Shown here piece by piece: positions 1 to 9,454 of a DNA stretch of 32,622 nt (within the stretch, counting starts at the first letter, position 1; each line of letters starts with the position of its first letter). Both the position numbers and the translations under genes were made by a program. Source of the stretch: JAKFWI01 sp035549875 (GTDB lineage: Bacteria > Pseudomonadota > Alphaproteobacteria > Caulobacterales > Aquidulcibacteraceae); the NCBI GenBank assembly GCA_035549875.1, contig DASZPV010000092.1, positions 1-32,622 of the forward strand, in the 5' to 3' direction. The notes below the pieces were generated by a model that saw only the letters and a program-made list of their open reading frames with translations, made no database searches and was not told where the DNA came from.

Positions 1-1
1 G

Positions 2-289
2 CTCGTCGCCATTGGCGCAATTTCCTGTGCGTTTGCTACTGCGCTAGTTGTGTTTCCGCGAATAGGCGATCTGTTGGCGGGGGGGCTGCGCGGAACACTG
101 CGCGACGCCTTTGCGTGGGTGTTGGTTGTGTTGTCCGCTGCAGTGATGCTGTGCGGTGGTTTCCTGCAAGCATCAAAGTACATTGGTCGAGAAAGTCTGC
201 GTTGCGATACGGTTGAAGGCTTGGTCACGGACTGTTGGGGGCCGGTCAGCTGCTTCCTTGGTAGGGAAATCGCCATCGCCCGGCGCTAG
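2..289 (+). CDS. C-terminal part of a membrane protein, cut by window edge
   Basis: An open frame runs in from the left edge and stops at 289, so the true start lies outside the window; an internal GTG at 50 is not a convincing start because the frame is open and hydrophobic before it. Two hydrophobic stretches are visible, one at the edge (starting LVAIGAISCAFATALVVF) and one about 25 residues later (AFAWVLVVLSAAVMLCGG), so at least two membrane segments. The tail after them is short and contains four Cys. I do not recognise the family. It could belong to a mobile or accessory region beyond the edge. Confidence 0.45.
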   Translation, partial: LVAIGAISCAFATALVVFPRIGDLLAGGLRGTLRDAFAWVLVVLSAAVMLCGGFLQASKYIGRESLRCDTVEGLVTDCWGPVSCFLGREIAIARR

Positions 290-564
290 ACCTCTTGTGC
301 GCCATGGAGTTTTGGGTCGCCATTCCGTCGTGGGTGCGCGCTCAGCTGGCGATTTTCGCTGTAAATCGGCGGTTATCAGCGAACCGGGAGTGCGAAACGG
401 AACTGCTTTGCCGGGCGAGCTGAGACGATGTCTCGAAAGATCTCCGCGAAGTCCGCTAACGACGACGAAATAGCCGTCTCAAGTCACTTTCGCTTCGCGA
501 AAATTCCCTAGTAACAGGAGTTTGCGGAGGCGCCCCGTCGCGCCCAGTTGGACTGCCGACTGGC
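290..564. other. Stretch without a recognisable gene
   Basis: No convincing gene is seen between the membrane-protein tail and the tRNA. An open frame at 156-473 has no recognisable protein character. A small hairpin, TTTCGC-TTC-GCGAAA, lies at 488-502. It is downstream of the tRNA on the tRNA's strand and could help end that transcript, but it has no following T run. Confidence 0.35.
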
Positions 565-654
565 TGGCGGAGAGGGGGGGATTCGAACCCCCGATACCCT
601 TGCGAGTATGCCGCATTTCGAGTGCGGTGCGTTCGACCACTCCGCCACCTCTCC
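565..654 (-). tRNA. tRNA-Ser (anticodon CGA)
   Basis: Read on the minus strand, the 5' end GGAGAGG (648-654) pairs perfectly with CCTCTCC (569-575), followed by discriminator G and an encoded CCA (565-567). The anticodon stem CCGCA/TGCGG encloses the loop CTCGAAA, giving anticodon CGA, which reads UCG serine codons. A long variable arm and a T-loop of the GGTTCGAATCC type are present, as expected for a class II serine tRNA. The 90-base length including CCA fits. tRNA-Ser genes are common integration sites, but no integrase or repeated 3' end is visible here. Confidence 0.95.
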
Positions 655-793
655 TAGGGGGTGGGGCTCTAGCTTGCGGCGGCGCGCTCGGCAAGGCGCG
701 CCGCGCGGACCGGCCGACGCCATCGCCAGGCGCTTGCGTCCTGGCCGGGTTTCTCCGATCAACGCGCCGAAGCGCCGCATTAGGATCACGCCC

Positions 794-1903
<1,110 letters not shown>

Positions 1904-1912
1904 CGGGCGCGT

Positions 1913-2791
1913 TTAACGCTGTAGCGGCCCCTCGTGATAAACATTCATGATTCCGGGAATGCCGGTATGATCGAATCCCATGGCGATCTGCTGGCGAAAC
2001 AGCGACGTGACGATCGCCTGCATCGGCATCGGCGACTTGGTCAATTGCGCCATGTCGCCGACTACATCGAGATCCTTCAGCATTGTCCACGCCTGCCCTG
2101 GCGGATAATCGGCGCTGATCATGCTTGGCGCGTGCAGCCGGCGCACCGGCGAATCCGACCAACTGCCCTCCAGCGCCTCAACCACGCGCGCCGCATCGGC
2201 GCCGGCACGGTGAGCCAGGTTCAGCGCTTCAGCCCAAGCGGCCAAAGTGGCGCATAGCACCGTCTGGTTCACGCATTTGGCTATCAGGCCCGCGCCGGAT
2301 TCGCCGACGCGCGTAATTTTCGCCGCATAAGCGCTCATCACGTCGCGTGCTTTTTCCAGATCGGCCTCCTCGCCGCCGACGAAAATCGACAACGTCCCCT
2401 GTTGAGCGCCGATCGCGCCGCCCGACACCGGCGCATCGAGCCAGCCCATCCCGGTCTCCTCGCGCAGCCGCGCGGCCAGCGCACGCGACCGCAGCGGGTG
2501 GATCGTCGAATGATCGACCAGCACTTTTCCCGGAGATGCGCCGCGGGCGACTCCCTCGGCGCCGAACACGGTCTGCTCTACTGCATCGGCGTCGGTAATG
2601 CAGAGAAATACAAAATCGCAGGCGGACGCGAGGTCCGCCGGCGACGCGGCCAAGCGCGCGCCGCGATCGGTTGCGGGCTTTAGCCGCGCGGCCGTGCGGC
2701 CCCAGAGATGAACCTCATGCCCTGCAGCGATCAACTGCAGCGCCATTGGCTCGCCGATTTCGCCAAAGCCGACCCAGCCGACTCTCGCCAT
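1913..2791 (-). CDS. NAD(P)-dependent oxidoreductase, 3-hydroxyisobutyrate dehydrogenase family
   Basis: A 292-residue beta-hydroxyacid dehydrogenase. The N-terminal dinucleotide motif is GFGEIG (residues 8-13), the substrate-binding signature DAPVSGG is at 119-125 and the catalytic lysine is Lys172 in SGAGLIAKCVNQ. Family members oxidise 3-hydroxyisobutyrate or reduce tartronate semialdehyde and related acids; the substrate cannot be read from sequence. The start ATG at 2791 has a GGAG about 8 bases upstream. It lies 28 bases behind the fumarylacetoacetase-family gene on the same strand, so the two are probably one operon for breakdown of a small organic acid. Confidence 0.85.
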   Translation of the reverse strand: MARVGWVGFGEIGEPMALQLIAAGHEVHLWGRTAARLKPATDRGARLAASPADLASACDFVFLCITDADAVEQTVFGAEGVARGASPGKVLVDHSTIHPLRSRALAARLREETGMGWLDAPVSGGAIGAQQGTLSIFVGGEEADLEKARDVMSAYAAKITRVGESGAGLIAKCVNQTVLCATLAAWAEALNLAHRAGADAARVVEALEGSWSDSPVRRLHAPSMISADYPPGQAWTMLKDLDVVGDMAQLTKSPMPMQAIVTSLFRQQIAMGFDHTGIPGIMNVYHEGPLQR

Positions 2792-2819
2792 ATTCTACTC
2801 CGTGCGTTTCGCCACGCGC

Positions 2820-3710
2820 TCAGGGCCGGCGGATCGTGTTGCGCAGCGCGCCGATTCCGGCGATTTCGCAGACGACCACATCGCCATCGTTGAGCAATTG
2901 CGGCGGCTTCATCGCAAAGCCGACGCCTGCGGGCGTTCCGGTCGCGATGATATCGCCAGGCTCCAGCGTCATGCCGATCGAGAGCGTCGAAACAAGGGTG
3001 GGAATGTCGAAAATCATCTGCTCGACCATGCCCGTCTGGCGGCGTTCGCCGTTGACCGTGCAGGTGAGTTCAAGTTTGCGCACGTCGGCGATCTCGTCGC
3101 GCGTGACGATCCACGGGCCTATCGGGCAAGTCGTATCCAGGCCCTTTCCGCGAAACCACTGGCCGTGCAGGGCCTGCAGATCGCGCGCCGTTACGTCGTT
3201 GATTACCGTATAGCCAAAGATGTGATCGAACACCGCGTCGGGCGCAATATCGCGGCCGCGCTTTCCGATGATCAGGCCCAGTTCGACTTCGTAATCCACC
3301 GCGCTGCTCACCACGAGCGCTACGCTTACCTCCGCCTCCGGCCCAATCACGGCGGTCGGCGGCTTGGAGAAATATTGCGGCGCCTTGGGCAGATCGAGCG
3401 CGGTATTGCGGACCTCGGCGCCCTCCTTGACATGGTCAAGGTAGTTGCGCCCGACGCAAAACACGTTTTTCAGCGGGCGCGGAATGGGTGCGAGCAGTTT
3501 GACCGCGCTTGCTGCGATCACAGCCCCGGCGGGCGGCGCGGCGGACCATTGGGCGGCGGCGGCCAGCGCCGCCTGCCCGGCGGCGATAAAGGCGAGCGCC
3601 GAATCCAGCCCGACCCGCCCGCCATCGGCGGCGGCGATATCGATCACCCTGTCTCCGAGCCAGATGCCCGGCCGGACCTTCCCCGCCTGCTCGAACGTGA
3701 CAAGTTTCAT
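2820..3710 (-). CDS. Fumarylacetoacetate hydrolase family protein
   Basis: A 296-residue member of the FAH superfamily, metal-dependent enzymes that cleave or rearrange C-C bonds in oxo-acids (2-oxo-hept-3-ene dioate isomerase, ureidoglycolate lyase, acylpyruvase types). Recognisable blocks are NVFCVGRNYLDH (82-93), the metal ligand pair Glu141/Glu143 in DYEVELGLIIG, Asp172 in NDVTARDLQ, Lys189 in FRGKGLD, and the closing GDIIATGTPAGVG. The first 70 residues form the usual small N-terminal domain. It is first gene of a two-gene operon with the dehydrogenase downstream. Exact substrate unknown. Confidence 0.85.
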   Translation of the reverse strand: MKLVTFEQAGKVRPGIWLGDRVIDIAAADGGRVGLDSALAFIAAGQAALAAAAQWSAAPPAGAVIAASAVKLLAPIPRPLKNVFCVGRNYLDHVKEGAEVRNTALDLPKAPQYFSKPPTAVIGPEAEVSVALVVSSAVDYEVELGLIIGKRGRDIAPDAVFDHIFGYTVINDVTARDLQALHGQWFRGKGLDTTCPIGPWIVTRDEIADVRKLELTCTVNGERRQTGMVEQMIFDIPTLVSTLSIGMTLEPGDIIATGTPAGVGFAMKPPQLLNDGDVVVCEIAGIGALRNTIRRP

Positions 3711-3805
3711 GGCGAGACCCCCGATTTGGCGCCGGCTTGCCCATACCGGGCGCGCGCGTCAACACGGGTGATGGAAGCGAATGCGTCGGGAGGTATTGTA
3801 AGCTC

Positions 3806-4867
3806 ATGTTCGGCCGCACCACGCCCAATTGGATCGTCGCCATCGCCGCCCTCGGCGCGGTGCTTTACTGGCTGCGCGACACGTTGGCCCCGTTCGCGCT
3901 GGCGCTGATCCTGTGGCTGGCCATCGACAGCCTGGCCGCCGGCTTCAAGCGCGTCATACCCACCCTGCCGCATTGGCTTGGGCTGGCGATTTCCATGATC
4001 CTGGTGCTCGGTTTCCTGACCCTGGTGTTTTGGGTTCTGGCCCGGAATATCGGCGTGTTTGTCGGCGATGCGCCGGCATATCAGGCGCGCCTGGAGGCCA
4101 TGGCGGTGGCAATGCAGCGGCGCTTGGGCTTCGGCGGAGAGGCCTGGACACTGAACACCATGCTCTCGCAGATCGGGCCGGCGGCCCTGATCGGCCAGAT
4201 CGCCGCCGCCCTGCAGGCCGTGATCGGCAACACAGTGTTGATCCTGATCTACCTTGCCTTCCTGTTTCCCTCCGCCGCCGCGTTCAAACGCAAATTGCCG
4301 GTTCTTGCGGCCACCGCGCAGGGCCGCGCCCGCGTGCAGGCGGTGGTGGGATCCATCCGTCACTCGATCCAGCGTTACCTGATGGTGCAGACGCTGATGA
4401 GCGCAATCATCTCGATCGCCAGTTATCTGACGCTTGTGGCGATCGGCCTGCCCTATCCAAACTTCTGGGCTCTGCTTATTTTCGGCCTCAACTACATTCC
4501 CACGATCGGGTCGATCATCGCGGTTCTGCTGCCGACGCTTTTTGCGCTCGTCCAGTTTCCCGGTTGGGGCCATGCGGCGGCTGTCGCGCTCGGTCTGCAC
4601 GTCTGGCAATTCGGCATCGGCACCTTCGTGCAGCCCAGGGTAACCGGCGAATCCATGAATCTTTCCACACTGGTGGTCGTGCTATCGCTGGCGATCTGGG
4701 GCAGCCTCTGGGGCGTAGCCGGCGCGTTTCTCGCAGCGCCCCTGACGGTACTGGTGATGATCGTCCTCGCGCAATTTCCCGACACGCGGTGGATTGCGGC
4801 GCTGCTGTCGGCAAACGGGCGCCCGCTTGGACGCCCCCCGCGCGCTGAAGAGACGCACGTTTCATGA
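3806..4867 (+). CDS. AI-2E family transporter (PerM-like permease)
   Basis: A 353-residue polytopic inner-membrane protein. Hydrophobic segments begin at residue 8 and recur in the family pattern: two near the N-terminus, one near residue 55, then a cluster over the C-terminal half with the family block GLNYIPTIGSIIAVLLP and a final WGVAGAFLAAPLTVLVMIVL. The family is named after TqsA of E. coli but also includes Na+/H+ antiporters and uncharacterised permeases, so the cargo is open. I start it at ATG 3806, preceded by GGGAGGT at 3788-3794; the frame is open upstream to 3737 without hydrophobic or conserved character. Confidence 0.85.
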   Translation: MFGRTTPNWIVAIAALGAVLYWLRDTLAPFALALILWLAIDSLAAGFKRVIPTLPHWLGLAISMILVLGFLTLVFWVLARNIGVFVGDAPAYQARLEAMAVAMQRRLGFGGEAWTLNTMLSQIGPAALIGQIAAALQAVIGNTVLILIYLAFLFPSAAAFKRKLPVLAATAQGRARVQAVVGSIRHSIQRYLMVQTLMSAIISIASYLTLVAIGLPYPNFWALLIFGLNYIPTIGSIIAVLLPTLFALVQFPGWGHAAAVALGLHVWQFGIGTFVQPRVTGESMNLSTLVVVLSLAIWGSLWGVAGAFLAAPLTVLVMIVLAQFPDTRWIAALLSANGRPLGRPPRAEETHVS

Positions 4868-5015
4868 GCCGCTGCATCGGACGTAAGCAAAAGCGTCATT
4901 CTCCAGCGGGCGAGAGCAAGAGAAATTCTCGTATGCGATGATTTTTGTACGCGGTTCTGGTGACGCGTTTTGGTCTATGCCATAATTTTCCAGTCAACCG
5001 CGGAGCACGAAACCA

Positions 5016-6287
5016 GTGCGCGCCACACCGTTTACGCGCGTGGGAACGGCGGCCGCATGCTATTTCGTGGCGGCCGCGGCATGCATTGCGCTCACGCGAT
5101 TCGGCGCGCAGGTCGCGCCGATCTGGCTGGCTTCGCCGATCCTCGTTTATGCCCTCATCTCCACGCCCGGCCGGTCGTGGCCGATTTTGCTATCGCTTGG
5201 CGCCGTCGCGCACATTCTCGCCAATATGGTCAATCGCGAGCCGGCGGCCTTTGCCGCGCCGTACCTCGTCGCCAATATCGCCGAGGCGCTGCTCGCCGCC
5301 GCGCTCCTGCGCCGCACTAAAGTCGAACTCACATTCGCCGACCGCGCCGAGGTGTTTCGCTTCCTCGCCATCTGCGGCGTCGCCGCGCCGACCACTTCGG
5401 CCGTGCTGGTGAAGATCGGACTGACGCTGACCGGCGAGACGATTTCCGACGGCGACCTGATGACCTGGTATCTGGCGATCGCGCTTGGCATGGTTTTGTT
5501 TCTGCCGTTGCTGAAGGCGATCAATACCCGCGCGTGGGGCCGCTTGCTGCGCCGCCAGCCCTTGCGGACGGCAATCCTGTTCGGGATCCTCATTGCGGCA
5601 TGCGCGACGGCGATGATCGGACCGAGCGGAATCCCGCCGCTGTTTCTCATCTTTCCGATCCTAATTCTGATCGCTTTCGACTTCGGGCTGGCCGGCGCCG
5701 AAGCGGGCCTCGGCCTGGCGGCGCTTTTGCTCATCACTGGCGTCGTGCTCGGCTACCGGCCTGATTTCGGCGCGGATGGTCCGCGCGAAGACATTATCCG
5801 GCTGCAGCTTCTGCTGGCGATCCTGTCCGCCGGCATCCTGCCGCTTGCCGCGATCGTCGAGGAAAAGCAGCGGCTCTACGAATCTGCCTCGCACGCGCAT
5901 GAGGAAGCCCAGCAGGCCTGGGGCGACGTCATCGCCGCCGAAGCGAACTACCGCCTGCTCGCCGACAGCACGCGCGCTTTCGTGCTGCGCATCAATGCGC
6001 ACGGCGCCATCGTTTCGGCCTCCGCCTCGTCGCCTTTTTTGGGCTTTGACCTGAACAGCCTGGAAGGCACGATCCTTTCGGACTGTCTGGACGAAGCGAG
6101 CGCGGCGGCGCTTCGTGACGCCCTTGTTGCGCCTGGCCCCGCCGAAGAAAATGGCGCGAACACTTTGCTCTTGCGCGTACGCGGGCGGGATGAATCTTGG
6201 CGCATTCTCGAGGCGGTGATCAGACGGCCGCCGTCGCCGTCCGCGCATCAGCGCGAATTCATCTTGATTCTCACGCCAGTGGATTGA
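5016..6287 (+). CDS. MASE1-domain membrane sensor with PAS domain, no output domain
   Basis: A 423-residue protein. Residues 1 to about 285 carry eight or so hydrophobic helices of MASE1 type (FGAQVAPIWLASPI, NIAEALLAAALLRR, MTWYLAIALGMVLFLPL). A short helical linker rich in Ala/Glu follows, then a PAS-like domain from about residue 315 (EANYRLLADSTRAFVLRINA) to the end. MASE1 proteins normally end in a histidine kinase, GGDEF or EAL domain; none is seen here. The start is GTG at 5016 with GGAG about 10 bases before it. Its 3' end overlaps the convergent histidine-kinase-like gene by 17 bases. It may sense and pass a signal by protein contact, or be the remnant of a longer kinase. Confidence 0.7.
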   Translation: MRATPFTRVGTAAACYFVAAAACIALTRFGAQVAPIWLASPILVYALISTPGRSWPILLSLGAVAHILANMVNREPAAFAAPYLVANIAEALLAAALLRRTKVELTFADRAEVFRFLAICGVAAPTTSAVLVKIGLTLTGETISDGDLMTWYLAIALGMVLFLPLLKAINTRAWGRLLRRQPLRTAILFGILIAACATAMIGPSGIPPLFLIFPILILIAFDFGLAGAEAGLGLAALLLITGVVLGYRPDFGADGPREDIIRLQLLLAILSAGILPLAAIVEEKQRLYESASHAHEEAQQAWGDVIAAEANYRLLADSTRAFVLRINAHGAIVSASASSPFLGFDLNSLEGTILSDCLDEASAAALRDALVAPGPAEENGANTLLLRVRGRDESWRILEAVIRRPPSPSAHQREFILILTPVD

Positions 6288-7059
6288 TCCGCGCGGGCGG
6301 GCTCTTGCGCTCGCCGTCAAGTCGCTGAGCCGGCTGCGCTTCAAGGTCAGGCTGAGCCGAAAACAGGCTCGTCGGCGCCGCAAGCGGGGCGCGCAGCATC
6401 ACGATCAGCGCCCCATCCTTCACCTCGATCGAGGCGCCCGTCGAGCGTCCCAACACGGCGAGCGACTCTATCTCTACGCCCGACAGGTGAAGACCGCCTT
6501 CAGCGCCGAGGACCAGGCGCAACATTCGCCGGCCGCCATGGGCGTCGTAGAAGTTCGCGCGCAGGCTGATCGCGCCGGCCCGGCAATGACAAACCGCCAG
6601 GTGGATGCACCGTCGCATCAGCGCGGCAAGCACCGCCGGCGCGCCAAACATCGTAAAGTCCGCGAACGAGCACACGTAATCGATTGCAACGCCGCGCTTG
6701 CCAGCCCCCGCCCTCTCGGCGGCGACTACGCCGTCCAGGATTATATCGGGGCGACAGAACTCGCCGTCGCCGGCGGCGGCGAACGCGCAATCGGCGTTGC
6801 TTGCCAAAGCATGCAAGGTCGCAATCTCCAGAGCGACGTCATGCAAAACCTGCGCGGGTTTGCCGGCCGCGCCGGCGATGCGGTTCAGCGCGGCCTGCGC
6901 CGTCTGCCGCACCTGCTCGACCAGACGCGCATGCGCCCGCAGCGCCTCGCTCGCCTCGTTTGCCAGCCGAGTGGCCGCCAGAAGCGCCACGCGCCCTTCA
7001 TCTTCCCCACCGCGGCTGCGGTGCTCGTCTTCCAGAGGATCGGCTCGCGGTGATGACAT
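6271..7059 (-). CDS. Degenerate histidine-kinase-like protein
   Basis: A 262-residue soluble protein that I recognise only by layout. Residues 25-100 are a long helical hairpin with a His-Asp at 73-74 (VLHDVALEIATL), like a dimerisation and phosphotransfer domain. Residues 120-240 alternate like a Bergerat ATP-binding fold (FGAPAVLAALMRR, GGRRMLRLVLGAEGGL, STGASIEVKDGALIVML), but the N-box Asn and the DxGxG motif are missing. It could be a histidine phosphotransferase of the ChpT kind, or a catalytically dead kinase. The charged start (MSSPRADPLEDEH) and ATG at 7059 look sound. It is divergent from the XRE-cupin gene and overlaps the MASE1-PAS gene end by 17 bases. Confidence 0.55.
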   Translation of the reverse strand: MSSPRADPLEDEHRSRGGEDEGRVALLAATRLANEASEALRAHARLVEQVRQTAQAALNRIAGAAGKPAQVLHDVALEIATLHALASNADCAFAAAGDGEFCRPDIILDGVVAAERAGAGKRGVAIDYVCSFADFTMFGAPAVLAALMRRCIHLAVCHCRAGAISLRANFYDAHGGRRMLRLVLGAEGGLHLSGVEIESLAVLGRSTGASIEVKDGALIVMLRAPLAAPTSLFSAQPDLEAQPAQRLDGERKSPPARINPLA

Positions 7060-7150
7060 TTCCGATCGCGCAATTCTTCCGTAGAGTTCGCCGCCGAGGC
7101 CGCAACGCGCGCTGACGCGTCCGTCACTTTTCTCCCGAAAATGGTTAATT

Positions 7151-7168
7151 TTCTCCCTATAATGAGAA
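7151..7168. promoter_or_regulatory. Inverted repeat TTCTC-N8-GAGAA enclosing TATAAT
   Basis: A perfect dyad, TTCTC (7151-7155) and GAGAA (7164-7168), has a TATAAT (7158-7163) in its spacer. It lies in the A/T-rich spacer between two divergent genes. A -10 element inside a dyad suggests an operator that shuts a promoter when bound; the XRE-cupin protein encoded at 7307 is the obvious candidate. No good -35 is seen, so promoter activity is inference. Confidence 0.45.
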
Positions 7169-7232
7169 TATTATCATGCGCCATTATGTACTTTCGATCG
7201 GAGACACGGATTACGCTGGGGTAGTGAGAATT

Positions 7233-7248
7233 TTCTAGTATAATAGAA
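7233..7248. promoter_or_regulatory. Second inverted repeat TTCT-N8-AGAA enclosing TATAAT
   Basis: This resembles the dyad at 7151: TTCT (7233-7236) and AGAA (7245-7248) enclose a TATAAT at 7239-7244. The two sites are about 82 bases apart, close to eight helical turns. The second is about 60 bases before the XRE-cupin start, suiting a promoter for that gene and autoregulation. Function is inferred from position and repetition only. Confidence 0.45.
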
Positions 7249-7306
7249 TCTCTCCCGCATCCAGCGGCGGCGTTACGTCGTATAGCGTTGCGAACGTCGG
7301 CGGCGG

Positions 7307-7975
7307 ATGCTCGGCGTGGAGGGCTGGCGTGGACGGAAAACCGCTCGGCAAACTGAATGGGCGCGCCGCCGCTTGGTAAGCGGCAGAGCGACCGGGCAGG
7401 CCGGACAGGCCGTGCGTAAGCTGCGCTTGGCCAAGGGGTTCACCCTTGCCGAATTGAGCGAGCGCACAGGCGTTCCGTTATCGACGCTCTCAAAGCTCGA
7501 ACTTGGCCAGTCAGCGCTCGGCTACGAGAAATTGCTGCTGATCTGCCGCGCGCTCGGCGTCGATCCCGGCCTGACCATGCTGCAGGACCCGCTGAGCCCA
7601 ACCGCACCATCGGGGCGTCGAGCAGTCAGCCGGGCCGCCGAAGGGGCGCCGCACCGGCTCGGCCCGCACGAATGCCGCATGATCGCCGGCGATCTGCTCT
7701 CGAAGTGCTTCACGCCGCTCATCATGCACATCAACGTGCGCAGTCTGAGCGAACATGGGCCGATGCACACGCTGTCCGGCGAGACTTATCTTTACGTGCT
7801 CGAAGGCGCGGCTTTGGTTCACACCGATATTTACGCGCCGCTGGCGCTGGACACTGGCGAGTCGGTGTATTTTGACGGTCGCATCGGACACGCAATCCTG
7901 GCGAACGGGCACGCGCCGTGCCGCGCGTTGCTGATTGTGGCGGGAGATGAAACGCCCTCCCCGCCGGAGGCGTAG
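7307..7975 (+). CDS. XRE-family transcriptional regulator with cupin sensor domain
   Basis: A 222-residue two-domain regulator. The HTH spans about residues 29-87 (AVRKLRLAKGFTLAELSERT, then STLSKLELGQSALGYEKLL). A C-terminal cupin beta-barrel covers about 140-215 (LSEHGPMHTLSGETYLYVLE, LDTGESVYFDGRIGHAI). Members of this class bind a small ligand or metal in the cupin and often control nearby metabolic or transport genes. The first 28 residues are basic and poorly conserved in look; GTG 7316 is an alternative start. It is divergent from the histidine-kinase-like gene and converges on the efflux operon. Confidence 0.8.
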   Translation: MLGVEGWRGRKTARQTEWARRRLVSGRATGQAGQAVRKLRLAKGFTLAELSERTGVPLSTLSKLELGQSALGYEKLLLICRALGVDPGLTMLQDPLSPTAPSGRRAVSRAAEGAPHRLGPHECRMIAGDLLSKCFTPLIMHINVRSLSEHGPMHTLSGETYLYVLEGAALVHTDIYAPLALDTGESVYFDGRIGHAILANGHAPCRALLIVAGDETPSPPEA

Positions 7976-8032
7976 GAGCCGCGCGGTCGATCTGTTCGAG
8001 CCGATTTTCACAGCGTAGTAAAACGACCTCGT

Positions 8033-9454
8033 CTAGCGATCCTGCCCCTGCGCCGCCGAGGCGACCGCGAGCAGTCCAAGATCGCGCAGCCGGCGTCCCT
8101 GTGTTTCAGAGAGCTTGCGGAGCGCGCGCGCGCGCTGGCGCTGGGCGTCCAGCACGTCAATCAAGCTCACCCCACCCTTTTCAAATCCGGCGCGCGTCGT
8201 ACGCAGGTTGGCGTCAGCCGAATCCAGCGCCGCCTGCCGCGCCGCCAGTTCTTCTTGGTCATGGGCGAGGGCTTCGAGCGTGTCGGCGACCTGCGCGAAT
8301 GCAGTGAGAACAGTCTGCCGGTAGCGCGCGAGCGCGGCGTCCGCTTCGGCTTCGGCGCGACGCTTGTCGGCGCGCAATTGGCCGCCGTGAAACAGAGGTG
8401 CAGTCAGGCCCGCGCCGACCAGCCATCCCGACGCACCGCTCTTGAACAGATCGGTGGTCGTCAGAGACGTCTGCGTCAGCGATGCGGTCAGGGAAATGCT
8501 CGGATAGAGCGCGGCCTCCGCCACCCCGACATCGGCGAGCGCGGCGTGCAATTCAGCTTCGGCCGCGAGGATATCGGGACGCCGGCGCACCAATTCGCTC
8601 GGTACGCTCACCGGCGCGGCCGGCGCGCCGGTGAAGGCGGCAAGATCGAAATCCGGCGCCGACCACTCGGCCGGCGCTTTGCCGACGAGAATCGCCAATT
8701 GATGACGCGCGGCGGCGAGACGCTGTTTCAGGTCAGGCAGGTCGCCGAGGTCTTCGGCAAGTTGAGCTTGGGCGCCGAGCCCTGCCACCGGCGCAGCCCC
8801 GCCGGCTTCCTGGGCCTGATGCACCATATCGACATTGCGCCTGTCGTCTTCGACGATAGCGTTCACCGCATCGATCTCGCCGCGCAGTGCGGCGATATCG
8901 AACACCGTCTGCGCGACACGCCCGGTGAGCGCGAGATAGGCCGCATCGACCCGCTCGGCTTGTGCTTCGCGGCGTGCGCTCGCCCCTTCGATGCGACGCT
9001 TGCGGCCGCCAAACAGGCCGAGGTCATAAGATACGCCGCCGCCAACCGTGTACAGTGAGACCGTCGGGCTCGGAAACCCGGTGAAGCCGAACGCCGTGGT
9101 GTTGATCTTCTCGCGGCGCGCGCCGGCGTTGAGATCGGCCTGCGGCCACGCCCCGCCGCGCGCGAAAGCTTCGCCGGCTTGGGCGGCGCGCAATGTGGCT
9201 TCGGCGGCGGCGAGATCCTGGTTGCCGGCCAACGCCTGGGCCATCACGCCATCCAGCACCGGCGCGTTGAACGCCCGCCACCAAGCGCCAGCCTGCACCG
9301 TAGCAGAAGCGGCGGGCGCGACCGCATCGTCGCCCTGCATCGTGTAGCCGGCCAAGTTTGGCGCCGGCGGGCGCTTGAAATCGGGGCCGGCGGCGCAGCC
9401 TGCAAGCAGCACGCCGGCGGCGAGTGCGATCACGGGTTTAATCGGCGACGGCAT
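8033..9454 (-). CDS. Efflux outer-membrane lipoprotein, NodT/OprM family
   Basis: A 473-residue outer-membrane factor, the TolC-like exit duct of a tripartite exporter. A lipobox LLAGC places the lipidated Cys at residue 20, followed by the usual PDFKRPPAP start. Two repeated halves of long Ala-rich helices are visible, with the typical SVPSELVRRRPDILAAEAEL block and GLTAPLFHGGQLRA. It is third gene of the operon; its ATG at 9454 lies inside the end of the EmrB gene with a 17-base overlap, and AGGTGG precedes it. This makes a complete EmrA-EmrB-outer membrane set. Confidence 0.92.
   Translation of the reverse strand: MPSPIKPVIALAAGVLLAGCAAGPDFKRPPAPNLAGYTMQGDDAVAPAASATVQAGAWWRAFNAPVLDGVMAQALAGNQDLAAAEATLRAAQAGEAFARGGAWPQADLNAGARREKINTTAFGFTGFPSPTVSLYTVGGGVSYDLGLFGGRKRRIEGASARREAQAERVDAAYLALTGRVAQTVFDIAALRGEIDAVNAIVEDDRRNVDMVHQAQEAGGAAPVAGLGAQAQLAEDLGDLPDLKQRLAAARHQLAILVGKAPAEWSAPDFDLAAFTGAPAAPVSVPSELVRRRPDILAAEAELHAALADVGVAEAALYPSISLTASLTQTSLTTTDLFKSGASGWLVGAGLTAPLFHGGQLRADKRRAEAEADAALARYRQTVLTAFAQVADTLEALAHDQEELAARQAALDSADANLRTTRAGFEKGGVSLIDVLDAQRQRARALRKLSETQGRRLRDLGLLAVASAAQGQDR

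Noticed and set aside
565..654. tRNA-Ser as an integration site for an island to its left
   Set aside because: No integrase gene and no repeated tRNA 3' end are seen in the window; only 564 bases are visible on that side.
3707..4609. Minus-strand frame of 300 codons opposite the AI-2E-family gene
   Set aside because: Gln/Arg/His-rich shadow without hydrophobic or conserved character; the plus strand encodes a clear membrane protein.
4920..4930. GAGAAATTCTC palindrome before the MASE1-PAS gene as another XRE operator
   Set aside because: Its half sites match GAGAA/TTCTC but in the opposite orientation and with one base between them, without TATAAT; chance is likely.
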